From Siphonodentalium dalli (lineage: Eukaryota; Mollusca; Scaphopoda; Gadilida; Siphonodentaliidae): DNA of 64,000 nt. Position numbers and translations under genes: made by a program. The DNA is taken from positions 230,344,578-230,408,577 of the forward strand of contig CP136062.1 of the NCBI GenBank assembly GCA_032622095.1. Direction: 5' to 3'. Each line of letters opens with the position of its first letter. The first letter of the stretch is position 1. A model generated the notes under the pieces. That model saw only the letters and a program-made list of their open reading frames with translations, searched no databases and was not told where the DNA came from. Positions 23,449 to 35,197 of this stretch are shown piece by piece.

Positions 23449-23762
23449 CTTACTGTACTGTAACATAACATGCTGTTGTTTACTATAACACTGCGTATGA
23501 TATTCATGCGATGTTTATGATTGGTATAACTACAAAATAATTTAGCAGATGGGTATGGTCCGGCGTACCAGTTAGCAGAGGGTGTGAATCCGGCGTACCA
23601 GAAAAGATCGTCACATCTCCAGTTATCATTTTATCAATAACCGTGTACATAGTTCAACCGTCTGGTCCAAATCAGTCCAATCAATGTTGTTCTTCAACCT
23701 CACAATAATTGCAACAAAAAATCTGCAACCTATATCATTTAAATTGTGTCACTGTATAATGA

Positions 23763-23915
23763 CATGCGTACCCAGTGGGTGCGAATCCCATGTCGCGGTC
23801 CCAAAGCGCTATTGCTGTTCTAAGATAAAAAGTAGATGTGCGTTCCCAGCGGGTGCGGATCCCATGTTGCGGCCCCAAAGCGTCATTACTGTGCTGTAAG
23901 ATCAAAAGTAGATGT
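23763..23915. repeat. Tandem duplication, about 75-bp unit, two copies
   Basis: Both units contain 'cccagtgggtgcgaatccca' or a close variant, 'ccaaagcg' and 'aaaagtagatgtg'. Nothing else was recognised. Confidence 0.7.
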
Positions 23916-25334
23916 GCCCGGGAAACTAAGACTCAACTTATAGTGATATACACACGAGTCTAATTAATTTTGATCAGTTTCTTAATGCAGCAGATTAAGT
24001 ACCATTGGGTTTAGGTGAGGCCTTCACGGTTGGTAATTGAGCTCAATAGATATCGTCACCATCGCATACCATTGCTGTTGACTGATGTTACAGTTATAGT
24101 AAATGGTGTTGCTCACAATTGGACAATATGTGGATAATTACTTAGAAGATGGACATATAGGGAGAATAAAACACTAGATTGAATTCCTTTGGCATACTAA
24201 TCGCATTGGGGACATTGTGACACATGCACTCATAACCGTAGCTGTAGGTGTGTTGACAAACGATTTCTACAGACGGGGATTTAGACTTTATAACAACGAC
24301 ATGTAACAAATCGGATTAATTTGTATGAGTTTCTTGATACAATATTTATTGAGTACTATTCACATTCGTGGTTGGTGATCGAGCAAAATAGATACAAGAA
24401 AAAAATGTTCACTATCAAATGGCTGTCAAAATGGCCGCAACTCCAAATCATACCACGATCGTTGAAAGCAACATATTGGATAACTGTCGGGCCAAAAATG
24501 ACAATTTCGGGAATGCAACACACGAACTAATGTTTCGCCTCAGAGTGCATGCTAGTTACATAAATAAATACTACTTATATTTCCGGAATTGGCAACAGTC
24601 CCGGTGATAATAAACCATACAAATATGTCGCAATGCTTATTATACTGTAACGAAACTCTTATATTTTCAATAGGTTAGCACCGCATCTCACCAGATCAAA
24701 GAGACTGTACATCGTAAATTGTATGTAAGGCAAATTTTCATGCTGGTACCAAACCGGTTTCTTAGACAATTTTCTTCAAGATACTTCAGTCACCACTTTA
24801 CAACTGGAATACGACGCCACATAATGCACACTATTCATGTTTTAGTTTTGTTTTGTTTGAAAATATCTAACAATTACCACCCACGTAATCGTGCTAAATT
24901 TCAGGCGATCATCGTTTAAGATGTTATTTCAACGTTAAACATTCACATAATATTGTTAATTGTGGTTCTGTGGGCATCAGCTATAGTGTAACATTAGGGA
25001 GAAGGAGTAAACGCGGTGATGCGATTGAAGAAAACGTAGTAAGTTTCGCGTACACTCAGAAAAATCAGAGGCCGTATAGGTATTCTGGAGTGCCTACGGC
25101 AGTCTTTGGTAGTCCAGAGCACCAAACTGACGCTGCGCTGGTATCCTAGGATCCCACAGAGGTCTGTAATACCAACAGAGCTGTGCAGTTAGCATAATTC
25201 GACTCGCAATCGTATCGATTACAGGTTGGAAGTTTCAAAGCGCTGGTATCTAGAGTTACGGTTCCTGCGATCGCAGCGCCATTCGCACTTCTTTCTTTGT
25301 TTTCAAATCATCCGAACGAAAAATAATACCATCA
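23916..25334. other. Unannotated interval
   Basis: 24410-24440 carries the 'aatggctgtcaaaatggccg' motif seen in the dispersed B repeats. 25050-25160 resembles the end of the 28.1-kb array ('tacactcagaaaaa', 'ctggagtgcc'). No gene was found; the last 100 bp would be the promoter/5' UTR of the candidate SAM gene. Confidence 0.4.
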
Positions 25335-25424
25335 ATGGCGGTCCTTGTGGACAAATGGAATTTGGCGGCTGTGTGTAATTGGCTCACTGACTGCGGTTTG
25401 GAGGAATTAGTTGATTCATTTAAA
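25335..25424 (+). CDS. Candidate first exon of a SAM-domain protein
   Basis: An ATG in a good context (atcaATGG) opens a frame VDKWNLAAVCNWLTDCGLEE followed by LVDSFK. The pattern W-x5-VCxWL-x3-GL-x-EL-x2-FK is the first two helices of a sterile alpha motif, a protein-interaction domain. The frame reaches AAAG|GTTTGT, a plausible donor. Across a 75-bp candidate intron ending tgttttcag (25425-25499) the frame continues to a stop at 25568, but that continuation does not look like the rest of a SAM domain. Either the real next exon lies further on or the gene is truncated. Homology is short, so this remains tentative. Confidence 0.45.
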
Positions 25425-25568
25425 GGTTTGTCTTATATCATTATTTCTTTTCGCCAATTTCGGGCAGTTTTTAATTTTACTATGATTTCACTGTTTTCAG
25501 ACTCGGCGACCAGAGGAGTGTGTTCGACACTCAGACAAGATGTCTTGGAGATCCACAAACCGATGTAA

Positions 25569-27385
25569 ATTAGATCGTTCGAGCTAAAATAGATAAATCG
25601 GTCTATTTCCTATTCGGATTGTGACTTCGAATTCTTTTGATCGAAGTCAGATTTCGCCCCAGTACTAGATCGAGACATCTGAAATGATCAGGTCACCTCC
25701 GTGAATATATATATTCAACAAAATTTATGAATCAAATTGAATCTGCAATTTGTCAGATAGGTAAAGTACTAAAGACTACTAAAGTAATAATATGTGAATC
25801 CGTAGACGTTTTGGTCATGCCACAGGTGTTGGAATTTGACAAATACGGACTTTTAAATATCGCTCAGAAAAGAGATAAAAATTAATATGACAAGGGGTGG
25901 AGGCTACCGCGTCAAGACGCCATTCGAATGTGCAACGTCACTAACGCGAATGGCGTCTCGTCGTTTAAAAAAAGTCGAAATGTATGCGAACTACTGTCAT
26001 AAATGGCGAATACAAGAACGTCTGTAAAAAGTGATCTGGGCAAGTTTATAGAAGGACTATTTTACAAGTACGGTATCAAGCAATAAAAGAGTGAGATTAT
26101 CAAAAAAGATCACTAATTATGATTCGTACAAAATAAATCGGTTTCAAAATATATACATGTAATTATTATATTGATAAATTAAGTTCAATCTTTTATTAAC
26201 CCTTATCAGTAGAGTGATTTTTGGTATTTTGATATTTTCCTAAAAATACACCCGATAGTGAGGGTAGGGTACGAGTATGAGTACGTCCGATACCGACCAT
26301 TGAAGGCACCCACAAACATTATAGAAATACAGTATTATACACACAAACTGAATATTATTATTTCTAAAAGAATGAGCATAATTCAACATTTTAGAATAAA
26401 ATACTAGTAGGTACAGATATTCGTCCCAGCGTAAAAGATTCAGCCAAATATGTTGTCCGAAGAGTACATCCGAAACCGTGGAATTGCCCACCTGTGGTCA
26501 GGTCACTACTCCCAATACGGTCTCAGTTAATGAGCAATTCGCACATGCGCGGCATGATGTCGTCTGACGCTTTGATTTTGCGAGATTTTATACCCCTGCT
26601 TCTGTCCGAGCCGATAATTAATCATGTATTCGCGATTTGCTTCAATGGTGCGATCTCATTATGATATAACTGTTGTGTCAGTATAAATCGGCGCGTTTGT
26701 TTTAATTCAGCGCTCATCAATGTTACGATTCTGGAATTTCAAATTCCTGCACCAGTAAAAGGGAATCTTTTTCCTTCGGGTACCACTCAGTTACATAACG
26801 TAATCTGTTTATGGCTCCTCTCCTTTGTGAGGGACGTGTGGCATTTATATGGCTGAATAGAATTAACCATATGGTTCCGAGCCGGGTACTGGCTTATTGC
26901 TAGTGTCCGAGTTCAAACAATTATTTTGTTTGTATGTCAAGCATTTTTTGACACAATTTCACCCAATTGCATTCTTAGTCAATAGTCAGACAGTGCTTCT
27001 TTACCAGATATTGTCAGAACAGAGGTAATTTAAACAAATTTTATTAACTCATATTCAATCTCATTCACAGGTTCCACTTGAACCAACACCGGCACTGGTG
27101 TTAAAAGGGTGTGCTGGTGGTCACGTCTTCTCATGTGACAAGATAGCCATTGGCCCATTGTGATGGACGAAATGGAGATTTGTGACATGACGCTGGCAAT
27201 ATATCTACTGATGTCGACCTACTTCGTGTTTGGGATACAATATGCACGGAAGGTCAAGAATACAATGATATTTCTGGAAAAGCATGTCATGAAACTAGAT
27301 GGCGTTAGTGCACTAACCAACGGAGTCACTAGATTTCACAACATGATAATGAAATAGGGTTATCATTTAAAAGGATATACTGTTG
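25569..27385. other. Unannotated interval
   Basis: Contains a small hairpin (25916-25957, 11-bp stem GACGCCATTCG). A 92-bp open stretch after a good acceptor (about 27071, attcacag) ends in TGA, but its phase does not fit the SAM exon. No gene is called. Confidence 0.35.
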
Positions 27386-27605
27386 ATACATGGATTCGTA
27401 AAGACAGAATCGACCATTTTAAGGTCAAAGGTGCCGTTAATTTCGAGGGCTGTAATGGAAATCTTATGGATAGATAGATATGTATTAGTTTGCAGAACAA
27501 AATTCTCATTTCATTCCATAATAACGATTTAAATTTTGTTTACAAAATTACCTTTAACCTTAAAATTGACGATTCTGACTTTACGAATCCGTGTAATGAT
27601 TTACA
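27386..27605. mobile_element. 220-bp hairpin MITE
   Basis: Left arm 'atggattcgtaaagacagaa' with 'ccattttaaggtcaaaggt' pairs with the right arm 'acctttaaccttaaaattg' with 'ctgactttacgaatccgtg'. The arms are about 50 bp. No coding sequence. Confidence 0.75.
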
Positions 27606-28074
27606 TGTGTAAATCCATGTAGTGACTCCGTTGGTACATGTAAATTTCTTTGATCAGTGTGTATATATATACATTCCATGTTATCACATTAACTGTAAAA
27701 TTTAATAAATGATTTAACTAGTTTCTTCTTTTTCTCATATGATAGCAACATGGGAATGAATTGTCCAGATCTATAACATGTATAATGCAGAGCTGATAGT
27801 TACCTGCCTTGAGTGGAATGTTGTACATGAATAAAAATGCTGTATCAGTTGGATGCTAATAGTATTTTGAGTGCATAGCTCTATTAGATCACCTCCTGTG
27901 TGGTACACTTCTGTTTTCCTAGCCACTATCCGAGGAAATAGCCCAGGGATGATTTGGCACCAGCCCTTCTAATAACTCTCTATATCTACTCTCTAGTCAC
28001 GTTACGTATTCATGTTCGTGATCCCGATCTTGTCGTCAGTAGAATCTCAGGCTGGATTATTGGATGCGACTCGT

Positions 28075-28415
28075 GTAGTACCAACATTAGGTTTGTAGTC
28101 TGGAGTACCAAATATATTTTGGTATTCTGGTGTGCCAAAAACAGGTTGGCAGTCTGGAGTACCAAATATATTTTGGTACTCTGGAGTATCAAAATTTGGG
28201 TACTCCATGAGGGTCTATGGAGTACCTAATTTGGCACTCCAGAGTACCAAATACGAAGTACCAAAAGTGTTGTGGTACTCCGGAGTACCATTCAGGTTTG
28301 GTACTCTGGAGTACCAAAACCTCATTTGGTACTCTGGAGTACCATAATTTTGGTACTCCGTGTGGGACAGCCGGAGTACCAAATTTGGTACTCCAGAGTA
28401 CCTGGAGTTTTTAGA
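28075..28415. repeat. Array of GGTACTCC/GGAGTACC palindromes
   Basis: About a dozen copies of GGAGTACCAAA or its complement TTTGGTACTCC occur in both orientations, including a perfect 16-bp palindrome GGTACTCCGGAGTACC at 28274-28289. The alternating orientation means the whole stretch can fold on itself in many registers. Open frames on both strands here are by-products. Confidence 0.8.
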
Positions 28416-28629
28416 GTGTAGATGTTGTGAATTCAACCAAATATAATTTCCAGGTATAAACACAATCTTTGCCACAGAGTATGTAGGCAGTGTTGGTCAA
28501 GTTTAGAATTTATTGAAGATAATATATGGTACTCCTTTGTGTTTTAATAAATTTAGTTCATGGTATACCACCATTCATTCTTGTGATAAAAGCGAAATAT
28601 TCGTGTTGTATCACTTGATATACCGTTTT

Positions 28630-29130
28630 ATATTTACATAATAAGTGTGATTATCACTAAATCCAGCATTCCGACTGGTCGGCGCCCACGTGACTAGTTG
28701 CAGTTATTTCTCGGTGAAAGCGCAACAGCTCATAACTGCAACTCCACAATTACATCGACGCGTCATCAATGTCGGAAAGAAGAACGCGTAATGTTTTGGG
28801 CGCATTTGGACTCATCGGGTTTTAATACAAAGAGCCTCGTTGTTCCTGTTAACTTTTGCCAAGGGTGCTATGGGATATTATGGGATATTCTGGGCTGGTT
28901 TTTGTCACGATACACTTTTCGAATAAAATACATTTACAAAAGTGGCTTTTTCGCTAAATGTATTTAAATATAAGGATTAACTGTCATGTGGACTGTTTTT
29001 ATGGAGATATAACCGTGAGGTAACTGGTCATAACTTGTATGTAAAACCCTTCGGGTTTTACACCAGTTATGACCACTTACCTCACGGTTACATCTCCATA
29101 AAAAACTGTCCACATGACAGTTAATCATTA
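28630..29130. repeat. Dispersed repeat D, copy 1, ending in a large hairpin
   Basis: About 500 bp are highly similar to 50737-51260 ('gattatcactaaatccagca', 'ggtcggcgcccacgtgacta', 'cgcgtaatgttttgggcgca'). The last 152 bp (28975-29126) is a near-perfect inverted repeat with a CTTCGG centre. No coding sequence or transposase; class unknown. Confidence 0.8.
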
Positions 29131-29689
29131 TATAACAGTTAATTTCAAACGGTTTTATGTTGTAGAGATCAAAATAGATTATGATCGGTCACATTCGTGA
29201 GACTGTTCTGATTACACATATGTCTGCTCCATGAAAAATGTCGCATAGTCAATACATCCCCACTAAATCCCATTTAGCTGTTTAATTACACATATGTTAC
29301 ACGATTCAAGATACGGATAAAACTGCGTTATTTTTCCGTTTCTGGACGCCCAAAAGTCCAGATTTAACCGTTTCATAAGACCCAGAATTCGCTTGTTCTC
29401 TCGTGAGCTACATTAGAGAGAATTCGTACATCTCTAATCAAAATTTTCAGTTATACTCTGAAATCATTCTTCCTCGCATAAATCGAGTATTTGTTTACTC
29501 ATATAGGACTAGCTTTTCAATTTTGCACAAGATATAAATTTAATTTTGGCGGCCATGTTGGGAAAGATTTTGGATATGTTGTTCCTTGTATTTTTACCTC
29601 GTCGAATGACTCCATAATTAGCTTGTATCAAATTTCTTCCGGGTTCAGTTGACATAAATTAACAGGAGTGACTTGAAGGTATCGTTGGG

Positions 29690-31145
29690 TTATATTGGGG
29701 CGGATAAAATGTTAACCCCTCCCTTGTAACTGTATATTGGGGCGGGTAAGAGGTTAACCCCTCAATTTTAGTTATATATTGGGGGTAAGAGGTTAGCCCC
29801 TCCATTGTAGTTATATATTGGGGCGGGTAAGAGGTTAACCTCTCCCTTGAAACTGTATATTGGGGCGGATAAGAGGTTAACCCCTCCCATGTAACCGTAT
29901 ACTGGGGGCATATAAGATGTTAACCCCTCCCTCGTAACCGTATACCGGGGGCGTATAGATGTTAACCCTCCCTCTAACCGTATACCTGGGGCGTATAAGA
30001 TGTTAACCCCTCCCCGTAACCGTATACCGGGGGCGTATAGATGTTAACCCTCCCCTCTAACCGTATACCTGGGGCGTATAAGATGTTAACCCCTCCCTTG
30101 TAACCGTATACCGGGGGCGGTAAGATGTTAGCCCCTCCATTGTAGTTATATATTGGGGCGGGTAAGAGGTTAACCTCTCCCTTGAAACTGTATATTGGGG
30201 CGGGTAAGAGGTTAACCCCTCCCATGTTACCGTATACTGGGGGCGTATAAGATGTTAACCCCTCCCTTGTAACCGTGTACTGGGGCATATAATATGTTAA
30301 CCCATCCCCCGTAACCGTATACTGGGGCGTATAAGATGTTAACCCCTCCCATGTAACCGTATACTGGGGGCGTATAAGATGTTAACCCCTCCCTCGTAAC
30401 CGTATACCGGGGGCGTATAGATGTTAACCCTCCCCTCTAACCGTAAACCTGGGGCGTATAAGATGTTAACCCCTCCCTTGTAACCGTATACCGGGGCGGT
30501 AAGATGTTAGCCCCTCCATTGTAGTTATATATTGGGGCGGGTAAGAGGTTAGCCCCTCCAGTGTAGTTATATATCAGGGCGGGTAAGAGGTTAACCTCTC
30601 CCTTGAAACTGTATATTGGGGCGGGTAAGAGGTTAACCCCTCCCATGTTACCGTATACTGGGGGCGTATAAGATGTTTACCCCTCCCATGTAACCGTATA
30701 CTGGGGCATATAATATGTTAACCCATCCCCCGTAACCGTATACTGGGGGCGTATAAGATGATAACCCCTCCCATGTAACCGTATACTGGGGGCGTATAAG
30801 ATGTTAAACCCTCCCTCATAACCGTATACTGGGGGCGTATACATTGTTAACCTATCCCATGTAACCGTATACTGGGGGCGTATAAGATGTTAACCCCTCC
30901 CTTGTAGTTATATATTGGGGCGGGTAAGAGGTTAGCCTCTCCCTTGTAACTGTATATCGGGGCGGATAAGAAGCTACCCTCTCCCTTGTAACTGTATATT
31001 GGGGCGGGTAAGAGATTAACCCCTCCATTGTAACTGTATATTGGGGGCGGGTAAGAGGTTAGCCCCTCCATAGTAGTTATATATTGGGGTGGGTAAGAGG
31101 TTAGCCCTGGGACATGCAAGATGTTAACCACTCTCTTGTAACTGT
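29690..31145. repeat. Minisatellite, about 43-bp unit, more than 30 copies
   Basis: Consensus GTTAACCCCTCCCTTGTAAC followed by CGTATACTGGGGGCGTATAAGAT, with two unit classes: one with 'tatattggggcgggtaagag', the other with 'gtatactgggggcgtataag'. Long minus-strand frames rich in Tyr, Pro and Gly are repeat read-through. The same repeat, much shorter, is at 7320-7505. Confidence 0.9.
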
Positions 31146-31510
31146 AAAGCTGGGTACACAAATGTTATTGTTATAAAAGCTGGATGCCCAACTGAACGAA
31201 ATGGGGAGATAGCGACCATATATATAAGGGCATGCATAGACACTGAGACAAAAGTAACTGGTATTTTTTATTTAGCTTCGAGTAGAAACGTATATTATAC
31301 ACGTCGTTTAAACGATGTCTCCTTGATGGTCAGAGCTAGAATTCTTCTAAGTCTAACGTTAATGTTAGCGGTTTAAGAGGATTTCTCACCACATAGTCCC
31401 AGAACATGTGGTCTTGTCTAATGTCACACAGGCCGAGAGTCGGGGTCGAATCATTACTGCAAGTTAAAATAAATAAGGTTACCATGCGAGGTTGTTTAAT
31501 GTTTCGTAAT
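31146..31510. mobile_element. Composite element C, copy 2 (body after minisatellite)
   Basis: Matches 7510-7840: 'cccaactgaacgaaatgggg', 'gggcatgcatagacac', 'ttatttagcttcgagtagaa', 'tagaattcttctaagtc', then a single 77-bp unit with 'cacacaggccgagagtcggg'. Copy 1 has a short minisatellite and three 77-bp units; copy 2 has a long minisatellite and one unit. Confidence 0.7.
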
Positions 31511-33600
31511 GATCAGTGTGAATACCATTACTTATTCCTTATTCGAGAAAGTTATGGTATGGTGGAAGATGACCATGGAAACGTGCATAGTAAGGCGAGA
31601 TGAATGTGTGACCTTGAAGTTATTTCGGACAATTTCCGTTTATTTTCGGACTTTTACTATTTTCGAGTCATTTTTTTAACTTTTGACCCGGATTTTTGTT
31701 CACCCGAAATTCCGTCTACCTTACTTAAGACATGGACATTTGTTACAATTTCCCAAATTTTTCCGACCGACAAGAGCGAGAACCAGATTTTAGGACTCGA
31801 CCCAAAATGTTTTTGGCCCAGATGACCCTTCATGACCCTGAAATAACTTCGCACAATTTCAGTTTAGTTTCAGTCTTTGCCTATTTTCGAAGCAATTTGA
31901 TCTTTTGACCCGGATATTTTTCATCAATTTTCCCGAATATAGAATAATGAATAAGTAATGCTGCTAACGTGGTGCCATATATAAATGTACATCACAATAT
32001 ATAGCACATGATCTCTGAGCAGACTCATCCATTGAAGTGATATGAAACACTCCGGTAGGGTGATCAAATAGAAATGGAGAATACTCTTGCTCAAAGTAGT
32101 TATTTTAACAATTGTTATATCGAAAGTAACAACACACGCGGTCATCCTTATATATTCGTTAAATTCAATGTCGATGGCAATATCATTTTCGTTAGTTATC
32201 GTTAGTTTATCGATAGTTGCCTCCCAAATCGAGAAGTAGATATTTACAATTTAGCGTAGTTCAGACGATGTTTTCTATGGAGTGCTACGGTCGATTTGCT
32301 TGAGATTTTCGGCGATGTTAGTAGAATAATACATTCCTCCAGTTGGTATAGCGCCGGAATACCAACTAACTTATCAGTTTCACGCACCCGAACAAGTCCA
32401 TAATATGCAAGATAAATTAAAGTTTTTGAGTATAGCCCCGGTATAGTGTAAATTATGGGCTGTGAATAAAACTGACGAGTGTACATTATTTCGCCATATG
32501 ATGGCACTGGTAATATAATGTAATGCTGTTCAGTTTCATATAATTGTGCATTAAAGCCATGTGCTGACAGTGATAATGTTATGTAATGCTGTTCCGTGGA
32601 ATTGTATTAAAGGGACGTAAGACTTTTGCGGCGGCTGTTTGTGAGATATTATCATCAGTTTGTAAAATCAATCAAGAAGAAGATAATAGATAGATAGACT
32701 TAGATCTTATTTTAGCTATCAATAATTTTCCAACAACGCACGTGTTGTAAAATATAGAGATCCGGGGGGGCTGGGAACACCACAGAATACAAGGATAAAC
32801 CTGTCTTCGGTAACATGGACAAAGGTGATCATTATCTAGGTACACATTCCGAAGCGCCACTTGGACAATTCCATAGTCAGTAAAATTAAAAACAGGAGCA
32901 TAATAGAGGTATGCCTGGTGTTTTGAAATTTGGAAAATATAGGTATACATATGACAGAGTATGCGTACCAGTATCGTAGAATCACGCACTATCATAAATG
33001 AACTAGTTATACGTAGAGCATTAAAATATTCTTAAGTTTCATGATTGTCCCATACCGGTAGTTTCAGTAAAACATGGGAGCGTGGTACATAGTTAGGTGT
33101 TACAAATTTAGAAATTAGGAACGTAAGCATAGGCCGCGAGTTTTCGAAAGGGTTAATTTTGAAATTTATAGTTATGTACATGAGTAAGCAGTTGTGGAAT
33201 GTAAGTGTAGGTGTAAGTCTGAAGTAAAATGCTAAATTTCACTGGGATCGTCGTCAGTTATGTACCTGGTGATGGAGTGTTTAAACAACAGACCACCGCT
33301 TTTCGACACGTTGAACCCAATGTTATGTAAACATTAATACTACAGTGATTTTCCAACAAGCATCGCTATAATGCTGCAGGTAAATAACATATTTTAACCT
33401 AAATTGGTCATTCCAAGCAGCTATAATAATACCCACACACGTTTCAATATACATGGATCCACGTGTATATAGACATGTAGGATAATTTATTCGCAAGTCA
33501 ACCGATCTAATCATAACTAACAATGTCATACTGTCACACTCACTATGAACGTATATATAGACATGTAGGATAATCCATTCACAAGTGAACCGATCTGATC
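31511..33600. other. Unannotated interval
   Basis: 31615-31920 holds two related blocks ('gttatttcggacaatttccg' and 'aataacttcgcacaatttc', each followed by 'ttttgacccggat'), a local duplication of about 240 bp. Other short frames (32244-32507, 32672-32995) have no recognised domain. Confidence 0.4.
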
Positions 33601-34125
33601 CATAACTAACACACTATCATAACTAGCACACTATCATAACTAACACACTATCATAACTAACACACTATCATACCTAACACACTATCATAACTAACACACT
33701 CTCATAATTACACACTATCATAACTAACACACTATCATAACTAACACACTATCATAACTAACACACTATCATAACTAACACACCATCATAACTAACACAC
33801 CATCATAACTAACACACTAGCATAACTAACTCACTACCATAACTAACATAATGTCACAACAAACACACTATCATAACTAAAACACTATTATGACTAACAC
33901 ACTATCATAACTAACACACAATCATAACTAACACACTGTTATAACTAACATACTATTATAACTAACTCACTATCATAACTAACACACTGTCACAACAAAC
34001 ACACTATCATAACTAATACACTATTATGACTACGACACTATCATAACTGACACACTATCATAACTAACACACTATCATAACTAACACACTGTTATGATTA
34101 ACACACTATCATAACTGACGCACTA
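33601..34125. repeat. 17-bp minisatellite next to C2 gene copy II stop codon
   Basis: About 30 copies of CATAACTAACACACTAT with scattered variants. In copy I the matching position (about 9960) has a single 'aactaacacactc', so the array expanded after or during the duplication. It ends 7 bp from the stop codon, so it would lie in the 3' UTR. Confidence 0.9.
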
Positions 34126-34131
34126 TCAAAC

Positions 34132-34313
34132 TCACTTGAGGTTGTCCTTTATCGTAATTCTCAACCAGATTTCTTGCATATATTTTTGAGGAACAGAGAA
34201 TGTGACCTTGTCCTTCATGCACAGCCCGTCGTCGTTTTCATCTGGCGCCAGGACCCCCGTCTCAGTCTTCTTCTCGATTCCTTGGTGATACATCTTGATT
34301 TCAACCGGAAGCT
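34132..34313 (-). CDS. Terminal exon of C2-domain gene, copy II
   Basis: A 182-bp exon with a CACAG acceptor, open for 59 codons to TGA (34134-34132), the same length as copy I. It encodes LPVEIKMYHQGIEKKTETGV through EIWLRITIKDNLK. The frame is intact and the C2-like strands are unchanged; most replacements fall in the acidic loop. Upstream on this strand the intron is interrupted by two Helitrons, a hairpin element and a Polinton remnant before the next exon at 44043-44160, about 9.7 kb away. Whether this long intron is still spliced is unknown. Confidence 0.6.
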
Positions 34314-34462
34314 CTGTGGACGAAAATATATTTTATACACCGGAAACTATAAAATGTGTTCAGGAAAAGGAGCTTCCAGAGATTTTGCGAAAACTCTGTG
34401 CAAATGTATTCTCTTATACAAATGTACGCGAATTTCCCATAGGGAGCCTCGCATTTATAAGA

Positions 34463-35197
34463 CTAGAAGGTGACCCGACTTCGTCCGGGCTTTGACCTTG
34501 AATTGACCATTTTGATGGTCAAGGTCATGTGGGGTCACGATTTGACCCGTCCAAAACACTGCCCGGACAAAAGTACCCGACATAAGTACCCGTCTAAATC
34601 CATCCGGTTTTACCCGATTTGACCTCGAATTGATCATTTTGAAGGTCAAGGTCCGGTCGGGGTCCAAAACAATCAGTGGACAAAAGTAACCCTACGTATC
34701 AAATTTCGTGGAAATCCCATCAAAATTCGCGATTTGACCTTGAATTGACCCGATTTCAAGGTCAAGGTCACGTTGCACGGGCAAATGAATAGGCTTATGA
34801 GACTCCCCATACGAAAGTATCCCTAGACACTAATTTTCATTGAAATCCCGTGATATTCGGGCGTTTGACCTTGACATTACCCGATTTCAAGGTCAAAGTC
34901 ACGTCGCACGGGCAAATTAATAGGCCTATGCCACTCCCCGGCCGAAAGTACCCCCACATACCAAGTTTCATCGAAATCCCGTGATATTCGGGCGTTTGAC
35001 CTTGAAATAACCCGATGTCAAGGTCAATGTCACGTCGCACGAACAAATTAATATGCCTATGCCATTCCCCGGCCGAAAATACCCCCATATACCAAGTTTC
35101 ATCGAAATCGGGTCGGCCGTTTTCGAGTTCATCGCGATCACACACACGGACAGACACACAAACACACACACACAGATCTTCCAAAATATATAATAGA
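34463..35197 (-). mobile_element. Non-autonomous Helitron, unit 1 of a tandem pair
   Basis: The 3' end is CTAG at 34463-34466 after the CCCGGACGAAGTCGGG hairpin, with A at 34462. The 5' end TCTATTATATATTTTGGAAG is at 35197 and directly abuts the CTAG of the next unit. It carries about nine exact TGACCTTGA/TCAAGGTCA motifs including TCAAGGTCAAGGTCA near 34757, and a CA/CAGA tract near 35140-35175. Confidence 0.85.

Noticed and set aside
27071-27163. Terminal exon of the SAM candidate gene
   Set aside because: The acceptor is good and the frame ends in TGA, but its phase does not match the donor of 25335-25424.
29974-31161. Long minus-strand frames rich in Y, P and G that look like a repetitive structural protein
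   Set aside because: They come from the 43-bp minisatellite read in shifting frames; 43 is not a multiple of three and all frames show similar patterns.
33601-34125. CRISPR-like regularly repeated array
   Set aside because: The 17-bp units are contiguous with no unique spacers and the genome is eukaryotic; it is a minisatellite.
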